Assembly (NCBI GenBank): GCA_910591455.2
Contig: OU342816.1
Location: 9,004,800 to 9,068,799 of the forward strand
Origin: Pholis gunnellus
Lineage: Eukaryota; Chordata; Actinopteri; Perciformes; Pholidae
Direction: 5' to 3'
DNA length: 64,000 nt
Shown here: piece after piece, positions 62,683 to 64,000 of the stretch
Position numbering within the stretch: the first letter of the stretch is position 1
How the letters are laid out: each line of letters starts with the position of its first letter
Notes under the pieces: generated by a model
Seen by the model: the letters and a program-made list of their open reading frames with translations, nothing else
What the model was told of the DNA's origin: nothing
Database searches by the model: none
Program-made: the position numbers and the translations under genes

Positions 62683-63004
62683 GTCCAAATCTGCACTCAT
62701 CAGGGCGTTCTAATTTGCAAAGAAAGATAGAGCCCCCTCCTTGGAGCCGTTATCATCTAATCAATAGCATTTCCAGGGCATCCCTGTGGCATTGAAATGG
62801 AAGTATTGGTCATTTTTAACTCTGTCTGGAAAATGCTGTGTTAGATGACCTGCACCGCTGGTCTGCTGACTACCTGTCGGCTCCCCGTCCAATTCCCCAG
62901 TGCGCTGCTCTTCCTGTACGTGTAAATGTGTGTGCAGGCAAGGAGGCAGAGAGAGAAATAGCCTGTTTCAAGGGCGTACTCGGATAGATAGAGGTGAAGT
63001 CACA

Positions 63005-63006
<2 letters not shown>

Positions 63007-63040
<34 letters not shown>
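63007..63040 (+). repeat. (AC)n microsatellite
   Basis: About 34 bp of AC. Confidence 0.95.
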
Positions 63041-63041
<1 letters not shown>

Positions 63042-63736
63042 GCGGTGATGAATTGGCTCGGCCCCACCTCCCCTGCCCCCCCCCTTCTACATCTCTCATT
63101 GTCATGGTAACCATCAGCACCTCAGCTAAATCCTGCATTCATGCTTTCACACCACATGCTCTCCGCCTTTCATCACTACCTCTTCTTTTTATTTCATACC
63201 CATCTCGCTCGCTGTCTTGAACGTGCAGAGACCTGATCTTTCCAGAGCGCTTCATGTCTTTACTATAAATCATCCACATATTCAGCTCTTCATTAGAGAA
63301 ATAAAATCCTTCTCCATTCCAGATGTTACATGATTGGAAGTATATGTGTGCGTAAACACTGTAAAAGACTGTATTTAACTACTTGATGATCCGCATAGCA
63401 TCGATATGGTACTCGGACGTCATCGCTTGTCCGTTGTAGCATCACTCACCATCACGTTTAAAATTAGGCAATGCAATGTAATGAGGCAATTAGGCCAACC
63501 AGGGTGCACTGGAATATACAGTATAAACTATTTTTACTGCCCGACAGAAAATAAAAAGTATAACACGGTTTTCATGACAAATCTTAAATAAAAAACATCA
63601 ATAAAGGCGATAAATCTAACAATAGCGTTTATTAAAATCATTTGTAAACAAAACAAAACGAGTGTCTTGATTAAATCTCGAACATGAGTGAAGACGACAA
63701 CAGAAAACAGCAAAAAGAAGAATTGTTGATTAAAAG

Positions 63737-63780
63737 AATTGTTGCTTTGTTCAAATTGTTGCTTTGTTCAGAATTGTTCA
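63737..63780 (+). repeat. 17-bp tandem duplication
   Basis: aattgttgctttgttca occurs twice head to tail (63737-63753 and 63754-63770), followed by a partial third copy. Confidence 0.9.
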
Positions 63781-64000
63781 AAAAAGATCATGTGGAACAC
63801 AAGGGTTTTTTTTTTCTTTCCAAACGCAGCAACAGAAGGTAAAAGCTGAATATATCTGATGAAAATAACATTTGCATATTGCAATGTTTTGTAAAAAAAA
63901 GGTTATACAATGCAGGTAAAGACAACTGCATTACAAGGTCTACGATTTTGATCAGCCAAGATCAGACTCTTTCAATTCATTACCATCACTGCATGCTTCA

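Overview
The window looks like nuclear DNA from a bony fish, probably a percomorph teleost. The evidence is a many-exon vertebrate gene with short GT-AG introns, very dense (AC)n/(GT)n microsatellites, and intronic interspersed repeats of kinds I recognise from percomorph genomes. I see no bacterial, phage or organellar genes.

The one gene I can support is dchs1 (dachsous cadherin-related 1, a giant atypical cadherin) on the minus strand. I rebuilt 25 consecutive coding exons from 32717 down to the stop codon at 12991-12993. Every junction has a GT donor and an AG acceptor, and the reading phase carries through all 24 junctions. Joined, they give about 2,707 residues: the end of one cadherin repeat, 21 further repeats, one transmembrane helix and a long cytoplasmic tail with the diagnostic Dachsous-1 blocks. 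If the protein has the usual 27 extracellular cadherin (EC) repeats, the window covers part of EC6 through EC27. The signal peptide, EC1-5 and the start of EC6 must lie to the right of the window. Teleosts carry two copies, dchs1a and dchs1b; I cannot tell which this is.

Layout: 1 to about 11,000 is AT-rich sequence with no gene I can identify and one weak exon-like segment at 1162-1318 on the plus strand. From about 11,000 to 12,990 is the likely dchs1 3' UTR and downstream flank. From 12,991 to 32,717 are the coding exons, compact at the 3' end and more spread out above 21 kb. From 32,718 to 64,000 I find no exon; this is read as part of one intron of at least 31 kb, full of microsatellites and poly-C tracts with some transposon remnants.

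Dachsous-1 is the cell-surface partner of Fat4 in planar cell polarity and Hippo-linked growth control. Points worth a second look are an R-T-K-R furin-type site just outside the membrane, five repeat boundaries lacking the calcium-binding DxNDN motif, two serine-rich insertions in the ectodomain, a (UG)13 tract touching a 5' splice site, and repeats inserted near exons. I found no sign of an undescribed multi-gene system.
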